DNA from: Helicoverpa zea
Lineage: Eukaryota; Arthropoda; Insecta; Lepidoptera; Noctuidae
Assembly (NCBI RefSeq): GCF_022581195.2
Contig: NC_061463.1
Span: 5,518,001-5,582,000, forward strand
Length of the DNA stretch: 64,000 bases
Reading direction: 5' to 3'
In this document: one piece after another, positions 1 to 15,330 of the stretch
How the letters are laid out: each line of letters opens with the position of its first letter
Numbering within the stretch: position 1 is the stretch's first letter
Program-made: the position numbers and the translations under genes
The notes under the pieces: generated by a model
What the model saw: the letters and a program-made list of their open reading frames with translations, nothing else
What the model was told of the DNA's origin: nothing
Databases searched by the model: none

Positions 1-3000
1 ATTTGGAAGACGTCGTTGGAGATTTGAACGTTAAAATATAACTCGGGCTGACAGCATACATTTTGAATATTTTAACAAACATGAGACATCAAAACTGTAA
101 CCTTGCCGCAGTGGGTTCGTTAAGGACAAGTAACGTTACCATCAAAGCGTCAAACGCCAATCAAACGTCTGTAACAAATCCCACCCTTAGTGGAAACAAC
201 GCGAATATCGCATTACAAAAAAGTTCGTTATGAAAAGAAACCGTTACTATTACCAAAGGGTATGACAACGCGCGAGAGGGCGATCCAATTTTAGTGAATT
301 TCTTATAGCAGTAATGATATGGAGCACGGGCGTTGCATACTTTAGCGAGAGAAAAGAAATTTGGGAGACGTTGCGAACATTGATATGTAGATGAGATGGC
401 ACAGGTAGCGAGGGGTCTTATTGAAATTAGAGATACATAAATGAAATTCGTGAATAGAAGTATTACCGATCGAAAATAGATAATGGAAATACAGACGTAA
501 CTTTTGCATTGGAAAATAACGTCTTTTCCGTTACATCATGTGCATTAGTGGAACTGTCAGGACGTAAAATTTGCCTACATGTAATACTTTTCCTCAATTT
601 GAATTCCATATACAATTGTGTTATGCAATAAAATGGTATGAAAATTGCAGAAGCTGCTGCCGGTATTAATAAGAATGCAGTGTGTTATGTTAGGAAAGGT
701 AATGTGTGTTGTTATGAATAGGTTGGTCCATATTGTCAATACTGACAAGTTGTAATCAAAACACCTAAATAGTATAGAGGTGAGCCGCTGATCAGCATAA
801 GAAAGACGACAAAGAAGTCGCGAGCCATCATGTGCTTTGCATATGAAGAGTCCACGCGCGAATTTGCATACCCACCTCTAGTCCAAAATCTACATTTATC
901 TATTCTGTCTTTTTGGAGTTCTGTCACAACGGAAACTGCATAAAGAAACCTTTTTAGTTTATGGCAGTAGGGTGCAGACTGAAGATGAGTCATGATATAT
1001 TTTAAATTTTACTTTTTGATTGTGCAATAAAATGTTTTTCTTACATCTTTGCTATTTTAAGAATAAGTATCATAACTCTGACAATACTCAGGAAAATAGT
1101 TAGTACATAGGCTTTCTTATCTTAAGACTGTTAGGTACAAAAATTATATGTTTAGTTCAAATACCGTAAGACACCAGTATTCTACTCAAGTGTTGAGGAC
1201 TTGGCAAAATAGCAAAAACAAAAGAAACAAACGAAGCTCTACTAATATTTAAGAACCAACGGAACCAACACAACACCGCCTCACTTTTTTACACTCCTAT
1301 ATTAGACTACCCTCGGATAGCACGAGACACAAATTCATGCCTTATTTAAGAGCCTTACACACGCTTTAAGTAAGGTAAACCAAATTTGCATAAAGTCAGC
1401 CACGAGCTAATATTTTTGCATAAGAAGATAACACTTCTTCGAAAACGCTTTATATTAAAGTATCAGGCAAAGGTGTTAGGCTGAGTAAAATGTTGTCAGG
1501 CCCTTATTGATTTGATTGTGAGTCGTCTTATTTTATGATAATGAATGCATGAATTTTGGATATGTAAGAAGGTATAAATTGTTGGCGAATGTAAGTGTGT
1601 ATTCTTGGCTTAAGAATTATAAGGACGTCTCTGATAATAAAGTAACTGTACGTAATATATTGTGACACGAAATTAATATATGAAATAATTTGCTTAATTT
1701 TGCGTGTTAAAGTGATAATGATGACGGAGAATATGCTGTGAAGCCGTTTAATGTATTTTTAATTTATTGTAATGAAACTGCAGATAATATTTTTGGGCAA
1801 AACGAAAATAAATATTCCACGAAGAGGATTTACTAAAGGCTGTTAAGAATCGAGGATGAACTTAAGTTGAGTCATTCATAACCTACAAAAGTTCAATCGA
1901 AAAGGAAGCAATTCAAAAGTTTAAGTTAACAACGAAGCTCATAATTTCATTGCATGAATAGATTCCCTCAAATTTTTCTGCCTATATTTATTTCCACAAA
2001 ATGCCAGTAGCATTGATATTCTTTACGATAGCTCACTTAAGTTACAACTTCGCATACACATGTAGACCCTCACGTGAACGAAACTAAACTGCAACATAGA
2101 AGCATAAATTGCATCGATTCTCATATTTAACTCAACAAGGAACAAACAAAAATTTGTTAAAAACCTTAGCAATTTGTCAGTGCCGTAACAGGCGAGTTCA
2201 GTCAATAATGAAAAAAAAAAATCGGCAACTTTTTTCCCATCGTTTTCGGGTAATATTCAACACGCGAAGCTTCGTGGTACACAGGCCGCCGTATACATTT
2301 CATTATTTACTTATGACAGAGTAAAACAACGTTGCAAAAAACTATATTAATTGCCGAAACTTCTGTTGCGGTAGTATAATTTAATTTTTACGAATACTGC
2401 AGGAACTTGTCAGTTGGCGCATTGCTTGATCTTCTTTTTTTATTTGGATCCAGTTTATAGACTCATTTGATAGAACTGTTACAATGTAACTACTAATATT
2501 GTTGTCGTTATTAAATTCTATCATAACTTCTAACTAAATATAAAGTTCTTCGTTTTCCACACAAGATACGATGGTATTAATTAATTCTTTTGGCACTTAC
2601 ACAATAGCTGATGTTGGAAACAATTCAAGGTCCAGTAGAATATTTCATATTAATAATACTTAGATATTTTTCATATATGAATATGATGTATTACAAATAC
2701 AAACCATAATCAATTGTAGTACATTCAAAATAACACAACAGTGTAGGTGGTAGGTACCTATTCGTAAAAGAAGTTTATATCTAAGTCCAGTTTGTTTTGC
2801 TGTTTTTTTTTTCATAATTGCCTCCTTAACAAAGTTTTTTGTTTACATATGTATTCTAGAATCTAGAAGATTTAAATTGTAATAAGCACAATTTAATTTC
2901 GTTTCTTTTGACATTGCGTTTCTAATTCTATTTTCAAATTCGAAACATTCGAGAACAAATTTCAAATTTAAAGTTGGAATTGATCATACATCAAAATACC

Positions 3001-3975
3001 GTGGAGCTATGAAAAATGAAAACATATTAGAATAGAATTGGCATCGTGCGCGCCATTTGAAGCGATTTGCCGAGTGCTCGCGAACGACTTCCGATGGACG
3101 AATACTTCAAATACTTTCCTTATTTGGGGAAATTGCACTTTTGATTACTTCATTCTGAATTTTTCTTTCTCCATGTTTTTTCTTGTTTTATGGTGAATGA
3201 TATTGAAGCTTGGTGTTATGTTGGAAGTTATCTGGGTTACTTTGTTTTTTTTTCTTGTTTGTTTATTTTATTCCTTTCAATTTTGATGGGTTATTTATAA
3301 CTTTTTATTCAACAAAATTTCAAATTATCATCTAAATTACTGCAATGTCAATCAGAATTAAAATAAGGTGACAAATCTTATTTAAGTTAGTTTGCGTTTG
3401 ATTTTAGAGTCTGGATATTTTGTTTGAAAAAGAATCTTCGTAGACACAAAAATCTTGATAGTTTTTGATGCTTATAGATTAGACTTATTGAAAACGGGTG
3501 TAAAAGGGTGGTGATCATTTTATGTATTTTTAAAAAGCTTATTTATAGGAACTTGCTTACGCAGTTCCAAGCGGTGCCAAGATACCCGCGTCAGCATTGC
3601 TTAGGGTTCTTTTCACCCCTAAAAAAGCGTAGGCTATTTACATTTATTATGAACGTAAGAATGCTTCAATATAATCATGTATTGTCTGAGAAATCACCAA
3701 TTAGTGGCTAACTGGGCCCGATGGACTGGGCGGAATATTCCAATGTTTATGGCATATCCAACTAGGCCGTCGGCTCCAGCTAGAATTAATCAAATCAAGC
3801 AGCCCCCTACCCACCACTTTCCGATATAATTAACGCATACTTGTATGTGTGGACAATACGTGAATGGAACGTCCATGTGTGCGATAATGAACGATTATAG
3901 GAGACCTAGTTTACTTAAGAGCGTAAGAACTTCATTCGCAGCAAAAAGGGAAATAAAGCCTTTTGCTGTTATAAT

Positions 3976-4095
3976 AAGGTTGTTAATTTGGATGCGTGTG
4001 TGGTTTTTACGTCGTTGTTGTTTTGTGTGCGTCGGTGTGAGTTGTTGTTTGTTGGTGTGCGTTGATGAGTCACATTTTTTTTTGTTTCGTGGGTA
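3976..4095. repeat. T/G-biased low-complexity patch
   Basis: The + strand here is almost entirely T and G with very few C, with repeated gttgttg and gtgtgcg words. It is low-complexity with strong strand asymmetry, and the short ORFs on both strands across it are products of that composition. Confidence 0.5.
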
Positions 4096-4796
4096 AGGCG
4101 CGAGGGTGATCGCGTGGGGTGGTTTGTACCCCTTGCTTGGCGCAACCCCATCTTATTAATCAGTGAAGTACCGGGCGTCTCTTCACATGTCTGTTTGATG
4201 CGGACCTTATTTCTTATTCGATATTCAACATTTCCTCAGAGGAGAAACTTGTTGGTAGAGATACCTGTTGGATTTTGGAACTAATTAGCTGCAAAAGTAG
4301 GCATTTGCATATTATGTAATAATTTATTTGCCAATTAGATAGAAGCATATTTAAATGCCAGACTTTTTTCAATAAATTGATTTCAGTCCACTTACTTAAG
4401 AACCACATCTCAGTCAAGTTAGGTACTCTACTAAAACCATCAGAACCATTAAAATTCTAGGACTCCATTAAAACCTAAAACTTATTTAAAATATTTACTA
4501 ACAGAAATAAACTAAACACCAAAACACAATAGGCGTTCTGAACAAAACTAATCACAAACTAAAATAACGAATTTAATACCAATAAAACTTGATCCAACTA
4601 TTCAAAGTTGTCCAAATGAATAATTACTGGAAAATGATTACCGTCCCGGCGACGCCATTATGGTGTCAAGAAAGGTGTGCACGTCAGTTAGCCAGTTAGC
4701 CCCTATAATTAAAGGCCGACTTGAAGTATCGACTAAACAATCAATAGCCCGCCTGATCTATAGAAAAAGAACACAAAAGCTTGAGTAGATAACAAT

Positions 4797-4823
4797 CCCC
4801 CCGCCACCTACACCCCCCCCCCC
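4797..4823. repeat. C-rich tract with an 11-base C run
   Basis: A cytosine-rich stretch ends in eleven consecutive C at 4813-4823, unusual against the AT-rich background. A CA/TG-rich patch and the 12-bp palindrome ATCACTAGTGAT (4919-4930) follow within 110 bp. No function is implied. Confidence 0.6.
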
Positions 4824-6454
4824 TCATTAATAATATCGACCCTATTCACTAATTATGTGTGCTGCGAATGCACACGACATTATTATTAGTGTGTGAACGC
4901 ACACACACATACGCGTTAATCACTAGTGATAGCCCGCATTAAAAGTATTAAAATAAAAAAAATCGTCCAATGTATTGAAGTTATACGGAATTAGATATAG
5001 TTATTTCCTTCGGTTTCGTGTGCCCATCGCGTGTTACCAGACTGTTGTGATTGCTGAAATGTTAATCGGTGTCAGGACTTCTGGAGATTTTATTAAGGGA
5101 GACTTAAATTTCTTTTGTATCGGAATCCAATAACTATCGGACAAGATTTTAGTGGATTGAGAAATTTATTTTTTGTTTTTCTTATAGAGTTTTGTTGGTG
5201 TTTTAAATTGAATTGATTTTCCATTAAGATAATGGCCATTTTTCACATACCAAAAATAGTATGGTTTCCAATCCCTGAGATGCACCTATTCTAATAATAA
5301 TTTCCAATGAATTTGAATCGATAAATTCACCTCTCTAATCTAACAAGAACTTTTAGCATTCATTATTTGACGTTACATTGCAAATTCAAATTAAGAACAC
5401 ATTTCAATTTTGTGCAACCTCACTAGGCTAAAGCTTAACCTAACAGCTTACAGGGTATTTTATTTAAACATAGGACGTTACGTAAGTACCGATTTAGTGG
5501 AGTAACAACAGTTTTCGCGTAGTGTGCAACAGCCGCTCGCGTGCGTGTGCCGCGTATGTGTGCCGTTGGGCAAGGTCAGGGTTGTTCTATCTGATCAATG
5601 GTCAACTCGATTCGCGAAACGGCCAGTTACAAATCGATTTGGTTTAGTGTTCCTAAGTAAGAGGAGCGAATTTTGATTTGTGAATCGATTTTATTGAAGT
5701 GTACCTAGTTAGTAAAGTGTATTCTCGTATTTCTTTGCTAATTCGTTTTCTTATTGGTTTTGGATTGGTTGGGTGTAGTTGTATTTTTAATTGATTGTGC
5801 TTTCGACCTCATTAGTCGGGTTACTATCGATGTATGTTTTTCTTTATTATTTATTTTAACCACAAGGCACATTAAGCAAGCATTCTATTCAAAGGTATAC
5901 AAAAAAGCGGCAACCCGTCGCGTCCTAATAGAAACTGTATAATTAATCACTTGATTAATCAGTGTGACGAATAAAAACAGTGTAATGACCCGTTTCCTTG
6001 AATCGATCGACATGACGTCATCAACATTTGAATGCAAAGTCACTGTGTGTTTATAGAGAATACCGATTTTATCGATATAATGCATTTTGGTTATCGTTCA
6101 GCACTAATTTTTAATGTTATAAATTAAACAATAAAATCAAAAGTCATTCTTTATACAAGTTTAGGGAAAAGTAAGATAAGTTACCTGTGTTAAAATACTA
6201 TCTATACATGCATATTCACAGTATTTTTGTTGCATGTTCACAGTATCTGTTTTACTGCAGCTTTACAAGAATATAAACTGTTTGCTACATTGTTATTTTC
6301 AGTATTTACGACTTATTCTTGAAGCGAAAGCCAACAAAACTCCCTTAAATATCTAACTTAAACAAGCACAAAATGAACAGCAAACATCCTAATCAACATA
6401 TTTTAAGAAGGGTTGCAATACGGTCGATAAATTCAAAATCGATAAAAACCGCCG

Positions 6455-6665
6455 AACACTAGTCGAGGATAGGGTGGCGTCAGCTTCTCGTGGGGCAAAA
6501 AAAAGTGAAAAGCAATCAGTGTGGCATAATTAGTGCGTTGTAAGTATGGGGCGCGTTGCCATGGTTACGGCGTCGGTGTCGATACCCGTTGCTTACCCGC
6601 CGCGTTAATTTCAAACGGAATTAATCGAATCAAGCAATCGCTCGATATCGATTTGTGTGATTGAA
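6455..6665. promoter_or_regulatory. CpG-richer pocket, weak promoter candidate
   Basis: A locally GC/CpG-rich pocket in AT-rich surroundings contains an arthropod-initiator-like TCAGT at 6516-6520 and, about 24 bp later, a donor-like GTAAGT. There is no TATA box at the right distance and no coding frame. It could be a TATA-less promoter with a tiny first exon, or a conserved non-coding element. Confidence 0.2.
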
Positions 6666-6670
6666 ATAAA

Positions 6671-9600
6671 ACTTGACGTCACTATTTAAGGACTTATTTT
6701 GAGTTTTCTTTTTGTTTTTGCACTGTAGTATTAAAATGTTCTATTTTGGCACACTTCTATTTACATTTAATTGCAACGAAAACAAGTTATAAATTAGCTT
6801 GATAAATAATGTCAACTGATTCACAATGCAGTAAGTTATTTTTCTTCGAGACACTAAAAAAACTAATAAACACGTCTTAAATATCTCTTAAATATTTTTA
6901 TTGTAGTTTTAACATTGAACACTTGAATAAAATGTGAACAGTGTACATTTTATTACAGTTATAAGCACAAAACATTTCATTGATTTTATGACTACTTACT
7001 TGAGTAAGTACTGGTGCAGCTCATACATTTATCTTCGTAAGAACGTCCGATCGCATCAGATCTTATTGTTGTGTCTACCGAAAATTAAGGAGGCCATCTT
7101 TTTAACCACCTTTTGTATTCAAAATTCGATAATTTATTGCCGAAATAATATAATTACGGCCGACTGACGGGACGGATTGGCTGAGACCGGAAACACCAAA
7201 TTACTGGAGAAATTAAAGCGGAAACATTTGGCCGCCGCTGGCAAGATGGCGCACCGCCGATTATCGTGTCTGTTCGATTTATGAATAACTTATAATTATT
7301 GTCGCGTCTCATTATTTGTTTACTCTATAATTTATTTTTTATAATAGTGATGCGAACGTCAATTATCGATTATTATTTTATTGATGGATTTTAATAGACA
7401 AATTGTAATCATTTGTTCATGTTTATAATTTAACGTAGCACGCAATATTTTGTTTTATTTTTGGTAGCCATTAAAATTAAATAATGACAAAGAACGAGTC
7501 TTGATTAATATGCATATTATTTAAGATTACGATTTCCATTTTTCGTTTACGGCGATTGTTCGTTTAATATGCACCATAAAATGAATAGTGGGCCATCTCA
7601 ATAGCATTAATATGGGCGACAAACACATTAATCTGTTAATTTCATTTCTTAAATTACTAATTAGGAATGCAGCGGGTATAAATCAGGCCGTATCATTTTT
7701 ATAACGATTTAAATCTTCGTAATGGTGGACAAATCTTAAAATATTACTGTTTTTATGGTAAATCTCGACTCTTAATTATGGGTATTGAATATTTATCAAA
7801 TGATTCCAATTTAGGGATAACACCATTTTTATTGCGTTTGAAGATTTCCTTGTTTTGGTTTATTGAAATATGTCTTCATTTGCTCGCTCCTAAATGCTGT
7901 GTAGATAAGGGATGCAAGATACATATTTTAATATGTTATAATATACATATGTTTTATATTTTTATTTAGACCAGAGTGTTGGTTTTATACTCCGGATTTT
8001 TAACAGGTTCCCTGGTCAAAAACTTATTATAAAAATAATAATAACATTATTAAATAACACATAAATATTTTCATTTATTTTAGCTCCGTAACTGGTGCCA
8101 ACTTTTAATGAAATAAATACTCCCAAATCAACATGAACTTCAAAATCAATTCTATAATATTGATTTTCTTTCCAACATTACCAACCCAAATCCGCTGAAG
8201 AAGACTATGATGACCGTCTTATAAGATTCTACTATAAGACAGTACATAAACAAAACACTAGAACATCATGTCCTAACGATTATCTAAAATTAACATAAAA
8301 CCCTACAGACAAACAGCCATATACTAACAGTTGTATTGAAAATTTGTCACCTCGGTGGTAAATTTAAAGTATGACAAGATAATTGAAGGTTGGCTCGTGA
8401 AATGGACGTGATAGTCCAGTGGGCTGGACGGAGTTGACAACCGAATGTATTAACAATTGATGTGGTCAATGTGAGGCGATTGAAAGGTTAGTGAGGTTTC
8501 TAAAGGGTTTGTTATTTAATTGGTGTTGCATTTGTTTACAAGGTTTGCTTTAAGTTTTAGTGAAAAAATGGTGGGATATTCTTTGCAGGTTATCGGCATA
8601 GGCATTTTTAAAAATGTAATATGATGTCTTACGATTATCAGACAGATTTTTTTTAAATAAAGAAATATATACAGAAAAGGGAAAATATTAATTCAGAAAC
8701 AAAAAACCTAGTTGAAATTAAACCAAAATTCATCACAATGAAAAAAATACAAACACACGAGTTGATAATCTCCTCCTTATCGGGAAGTCAGTCCCTAACC
8801 CATGGTTACTTCTAAATAAATGTAGGTAGAATAGAATAGAAGTATAGTACATATTCAAGTTTGTAATTACTGAAAATAAATCTCCGTCTGAAATTCAGTT
8901 TAGTAAATAAATGGTATTTTATTTTATGAACTTATAATCTAAAAATCTATTATCTAAACATTATTCTAATTACCTTTAAAGCAGGAGCGTTGGCACATGT
9001 TATCATAGCCATGCGTAGAGTATATCGTCTCTCGTTGTAAACATAGGAAACACAGTCACTTCTGTCTATTAGCTTGTTCAGGCATATACTTGTTACTTAG
9101 ATTAGAATATAGTTTGCTGTTTGAAGAAATAAATAAATAAGATTGTGTCTAATTTCTGGGCTTATTGCAATCAAATTTCAAGATAAAATCTAAAAAATAA
9201 TGGTCAAAAGCTTAAAGCTTTTTGATGTATGATGATTTACTATCTTGAAACATTGTAAATTTTTAAGGAATCGAATCTATATGAATGTGTATAGGTATTT
9301 TATGCTAAAGACTCAAATCTTTTCTCAAATTTTTCATCGGTCCACTTGATTGCAATAAGACACAGAAGTTTTCAAGAACAAAGTCGATAGCTCCCGACTC
9401 AAGACACGGTGGTCGCCATTATAAATCATACAAAAATAAATCACTCACGAGGTTAAAATGTGAAATACTTTCTCTAAACAAAAGAGCATTGTTTATGCAA
9501 AAGTGCATTCCGAGTCGAATACTTTTCGTCGCCTGCCATCCACCCTGTTTTTTTTTTATTTTGTTCGAATAAAGTACATTATGCGAGCCTGGCGATTTAT

Positions 9601-11335
9601 CGATAAATTTTATATATGAAACCGTCGTGTTGTATGATCACGATCGCTGTTTGAAACTAAGACAGAAGTGAATTATATCGATGTTGATGAAAGTAGCATC
9701 GAAAATCGAAACGATTCGTCGATAAGAATGTGTGAGATGTGGCCAGCTCATTTTTGTATGCAATGTTAGTCATTGTTTGTATTTTTAGTTTGTAAAATTG
9801 CGAGTGATAGTTCGGGCTTACTTTGTAGGGTTTCCCAAGTTCTTAAATATTGAATGATAATTTGATTGAACTCTACCCACATAATATGAGCAAATTACTT
9901 AATTATACACTGCTCCTCTAACCCTAAAATAAAAGTGTTCAAAATGCAAATGAGGAAAATGCATTTAGTCATAAAAGTGGCGGTTGGTACTTAAAAACAG
10001 AGGCTGTTGAGTGTTATATTTAATAGCACCCCCTTGTTCGTTTTGTAAAACATCGAGATTTATTCACAATACTTTGATGGCTTATAAATCATTTGGGGGG
10101 CTAATTAAAATTGCCCTTTTCGAATGCTCATCCTCACAGTCGGCCGTCGATGTAATTTACGATAAGTCGTCGTTCATTCGCACATAAACTTTCTAATTTG
10201 CAGCCCATCGGCTGAACAGAGTGTTGCAAATAAATTGATCACTAATAAAAACAACACCTCCAGTAAAAACTATAAAAATATATTGCCAGCTGTCAATGTT
10301 CCATTTTGTTATGACCACACCCGAAAGCCAGTTGATGAGAGCCCTTAACGTCTGTCAAAGCAGCAATTAAAAGGAATCGGTGTTGCCATAAACCGAGGAT
10401 TAATTCCCACCTTTTACGATTAAAAAATAAATAAAATTTCGCACGTAGAGTTGCGTGTCGGCATTCATTTGGTGGTTTTGTTCGTTTTGTATGAGATTAA
10501 TGCTACCTTATTGGCACAAATAATTTGTTCGCGTATGTATCACTACGTTTGCGCACACAGTTCTAAAGCGATCGGTGGACGCGATTCCATTTTATTATTT
10601 TACAAGTGTAATTATTTGACGCGTGATTTATGATAGAGCTTTGACTTTTTCCAAAGCGGTTTTTATTTTTTTAATGGTTTTATAATCGTCGTTGGCGACC
10701 GGAAAAGTCGAGCGATTTGTTGTTCTTAATTAGTGGCTATATTTTTTACTTTTGGTGTTAAGAACAAGACGTAAAGGTCACACGCCATAATCGCTTAAGC
10801 TGTTTTATCCAATGAAGCGATTTAAACGATTTATTTACCTTCGTTGTGCACTAATCAGGAATAAAATATTCACTTGTGAACTCTTCGAATATACGATTAT
10901 CCGTTCGAGGCGAGTAATTTATTTTTAAGGCTCGTAAAATCTCACTCTTTAAGTTATAAAAGTAACATTTTAGCCGAGTTACAAACACGGGCAAGGGTTA
11001 TGACTATGTATTCGTTTACCAAAAGCGTTCGCCTTCAGAAATCACTCAACATTGTCGTGACACTGAGAACTAACTCTGTATTTAGAAAACGTTGATAATA
11101 CTCAAAACGGGTGCATTTACATATATTAAGAATCCGAAACCGAGCACGGTACGCCTCGCAAAAATAAACACACACGAAAATTCGACAAAAAATGCAACTT
11201 TCGCATATCACACGCGAGCGTATTTCACATAACAACCGGTCGTTTTAACGATAACAAAACAGTGCGGAAAAAGTAAGAGAACGAGATGAGAAAAGTTACT
11301 TTAAGAATATACGGAAGTTAATTAGAAACGGAACG
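6671..11335. other. Non-coding stretch, no gene recognised
   Basis: AT-rich DNA with many homeodomain-type TAAT words and simple A/T runs. Short ORFs (60-77 codons) are chance. One compact GC-richer spot at about 7168-7262 contains GCAAGATGGCGC, a YY1/Pho-like core, but a single site of this kind carries little weight. Confidence 0.55.
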
Positions 11336-11525
11336 AAAAACAACCGTAACTGGTGGCGAAGTTGGCCGTTCTAGCGCGGCCAATGGTACAAGACACACAC
11401 ACAGTGAACCCTCACCACCGCGGCGCTAGGCATTTGCATACCGCCCGCCCAGACGCGCGCCGCCGCCCAACACGAGCGACAGGGACGAACAGACCCGACA
11501 CCGCGCGACAATCCGCGATTCTCTT
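11336..11525. promoter_or_regulatory. CpG-rich pocket, possible promoter or 5' exon
   Basis: About 190 bp with many CpG, GCGC and CGCC words, sharply bounded by AT-rich DNA on both sides. It contains a short CA run and no TATA box with properly spaced initiator. The small ORF over it (81 codons) is arginine/alanine/threonine-rich as expected from composition. Pockets like this often mark insect promoters or 5' UTR exons, but nothing here fixes strand or start. Confidence 0.25.
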
Positions 11526-14500
11526 TTTTAAATATTCAACTTTTCAAATTTTAAAATGTGAACTTTTTAACATTCTAATCAGCCAGCAATTATATTAAAA
11601 AAAATATGATAGTGTCTTGAAAGAAGTTTAGGTAGGCAAATGAGGTTGTGTATACCGTAGTGAAAAAGGATAGGAATAAATTTATCGCCGTCGCGTCGGA
11701 TGCGACACAGTTTGATAAGTTGGCAGACAATTCGTGCGCTAGAAGAGAGCATGAATGAGCTTAGATGGTTGTAACCCTTTAATGAACATGTTCGTTTGTC
11801 TGTTCGTCTGTGCAATGTTTATGTCGAAATGTTGTTTATGAGGTTTTAGTGTATTGAGTTTTTAAGAACTTTTGAACGATTTGGAAATTTTATTATTTAA
11901 TATTAAAATAAATTTTATTTTTATCAAATAAACTTCTACAATCAATCAAAGTATATTCTTTATTAAAAATTGATAATTAAGTTGACACTCTAGCGCTCCT
12001 TAAGGTCTTTTTAGGACATTTGCCTTTAGAGTCTTTCATGACCAGATTCATTTCATTTCATTGGTTTCTTCAAAATTATAATTATAAATATAATCACTTA
12101 AAATTACATACAGGATAAAAAGATTCAAAATCTATCGTTTCTTCTTATTTTGTATCAGACGCTTTTTTTCATAGGCAAAATAAAAAGACAAGTTCAAAAT
12201 TTAGTTATATAAAAAAAAAAAAACAAAATATTTATGCCTGTACCTATAAATAAATCTGCTCCTAGATACGTCTCATAAAAACAGGGTCAGTTTAATCAAG
12301 TCAAATATTTATTTCATTTTTTACTTTGGGTCCAACTGTGTAGTTATGAATTCAGTCCTGAAACCCTGAATCTTGGTCAAAAGTTTGTCCTCAACAAAAT
12401 TAATACAGAGTTGCATCACTACTTCTAGCTACAATATAGTTGATGAAATAACTTGCCAAACTACATCTATGTGTCTCACCCTTAATGAAAACACACAACA
12501 GACAAGAACATTGTAATTACGAGGAGTAAGAGATTTATTACACGACTATAGGAAACTAACCACACGTGACCGAAGGTCGCATCACAAACATTATACAAAG
12601 CGGAATTAAAGCAAACAAAACTGTGCCTTACCATTATTGTAATTAACACCAATTTCCCAAGTTAAGGAAAAGGCTCTTCAGCTGTCTTTTTGCTTGTCTT
12701 AGCACGTGCATATGCATTCTTGTTCCATGTGTGAATACCACGAAAGCGGAACATGTAGTAGTTAATTTTTGCGCAAAGCTCGGGCGAAAGAGAGGTCCGC
12801 TCATTTACAAATAGTTTGCTTAAGTGTGAAAGAGATAGGAGCAGTGGGGGTTAATTAATGAACGTGGAAGCCTGCGCTCTTTATTGCTTTCGTGGCTGGA
12901 CGCTAAGACGTCGTCGGTTAAGGAGTTTTCCGCTGAGAAAATATCGCTATAGTTACATAGCGTTTGTTTTTCTTCAGCATCCATATGTGATATCATTTTC
13001 ACGCAGACCACTTCAATTACACTAATAAAACTTTTTCTACTAATCTCGCGAGTAACACTAATTGCTCGTAGCATTTAACGAAAATGTTGTGCTACGAAAA
13101 TTTTTATTAGCACGTAATTGCCTTAGTTAATTAAATGAAAAAGTCGTCGCTACAGCGAACCTTTGCTAAGTCCACAAGACACCTGTTTAATTACATAGGA
13201 TATCCGAAACTCCTACGTAGAACATTTCATTAGACGTCCAACCTTCAGACAAACTCACCCGACACCCAAATAAAAAAGGCGGGCGGTGCGAGAGTGTGGC
13301 TTGCACCTCGGCGTTCCTTCAGCTAGACAACTATTAGATTTAGTCGGGTTACCGTACAAATATAACCATAAATAGTGTACGCTTAATGTGGTGAATGTTT
13401 TCTTAATTTCATCCCGCTGCGTGTGAGTGTAGTGGTCAAGAAATTAAGAAAATGCTGTAACGTCCGCGCGCCACTTAAGGTCCCCCTTCTTAACGGAGTG
13501 TATTGTCTCCTCCTTGGATGGTTTTTGTTCTAATAAAACTCCTTAACGTTTGTTAATGAGCGTAATAACCTCTCCTGTTTGTTTGTTTTGTTTTAATGAA
13601 CATTTTTATAGTGTTTTTGTTTACTTGATTAACAGGATTTATCTTAATGTCCCGTTTTGTTTATGGCTGTGGTTTGAAGGGAATTACGTTGTGATTCACT
13701 GAATTTGATTGAAGATTTCCAAAAATAAAGTTGCTCCTTTTTACAATGCAGTTTTGATTTAAAGGTACAATACCATTTTATTTTTAACAAGTCTTTTTAA
13801 GGATTCCAGCTGCATGTATCGATCTGCAGTCTACTAGATAAACTCAAGAGTCATATTTTAGTGGAATGCAATTATAACCGGCCGGGGGTGTCACAAGGGG
13901 AGGCGCACACTGTCATCACGCACTCGCACATTCAAATATTTGTACGTACACACTGTATGTGTGATCGAGTAGGGTTGCTACGCGGCAGTTTGAAGTCCCA
14001 GAGCATTCTGCAATACTCAGATATTTGCAATACAGGTTTGAACTGAAGATTTCTAAATAGTAAAATTAAAGCTTAAAAAAATACACAAACTTTTTTTTCA
14101 CATAAAAGAAAAATATGACTGATTTCACTGATTTGTAGTAAACATTAGTTTTAAGATATGTTTTGTACAGTTGATATTCAATGTACCTATTAAACAAGAG
14201 AAAATAACTCAAGCTGGAAACAATAACATGTCATCAATTTGTTTTGTAACCCTCTGAAAAAAAGGATTACCTACCTATCAGAAGATGGCAAAAAAAGCCT
14301 TTAATATTATGTCAGCCAAACATTTTTCACTGCATCACCGAACATGATTAGTAGTGTGACAGCCCTAGCCCCACATAAATGTAACCGGACGTCACCCTAA
14401 GGATTAGTGGCGTGGCTATGAGATTACCACATCGGCCGCTAATGAAGAATCACCGATTGCAATAAATAATTAACTTTATTTATTCACTTTTTATAGGATT

Positions 14501-15330
14501 TTTTCAATGAAAAATTACATATTATATTGTTTTTTGAAATGTTGTGTGTAAGTGCAGCAATACTTAATAACTAAAACTTATAGCAAGTGGAAAAGATTTT
14601 TTTTGAGTTAATGTTGTGGCCTTCATATGACGTTATTAAACGCTGAAATAATGATTAGTTACCTACAGGTAAGTTATTCATATTCTGAGAATGTTTATTA
14701 TTACAAACATATGAGGTAGTGGCTATAATGATAGTGAAGCCTGCAAAATATATTATTATTAAATTCATTTTATATTCTGCTTCATTTGCTAATAACTATA
14801 GGGGTGAATGCAATAATTCCCTGCAAGTAACCCAAGCTTTGTAACAAAATATGACAACCATAATCTTTACAAAAAGGAATAACAAATAAACTGAAATCAC
14901 CCATGAATACTGCATTGTCAAACAAACTTAAACAAAGGCACAATTTACAAAATTAACAACTGTTGGTTATGACAGCTGACAACGCAATTTCATATAATTT
15001 TTACAAGCCACTAAACACGTATTTCATACTCTAAACTAAACGGTTTGCAGCGATAATATCCCTCTATTTACGTACAAATTTGTCTCAAGAAACATGAAAG
15101 TTAAACAAGTTGCATTTCACTACTTACTCGTACAAAAATAATCCAAAGGGTCGTCCGCGACACTTTGATGCAATTAATTCAACGTATGCAAGTTCATAAC
15201 TCACGTAACATACTCATCGCAGATCGTAAATAACGTCCAAATGAATGGCTTGAGACTCGAACAACTTTTGTTTACATTTCAGACGCGAAACGTCACATGT
15301 ATCCGACTTTTGACAGATGATCATAAACTA
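11526..15330. other. Non-coding stretch, no gene recognised
   Basis: AT-rich DNA. The longest ORF (84 codons, minus strand, 12820-13074) has no recognisable domain or convincing splice context. Slightly GC-richer islands occur near 13260-13330 and 14350-14460. No repeat family was recognised. Confidence 0.5.

Larger units (their letters stand above)
1..6450. other. Non-coding stretch, no gene recognised
   Basis: AT-rich DNA with only short chance ORFs (60-85 codons, none with a recognisable motif). It holds a T/G-biased patch near 3.98-4.10 kb, a C-run near 4.8 kb, and a short CpG-rich pocket around 5515-5600. No tRNA, rRNA or transposon end could be identified. It is compatible with intergenic or intronic sequence. 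Confidence 0.6.
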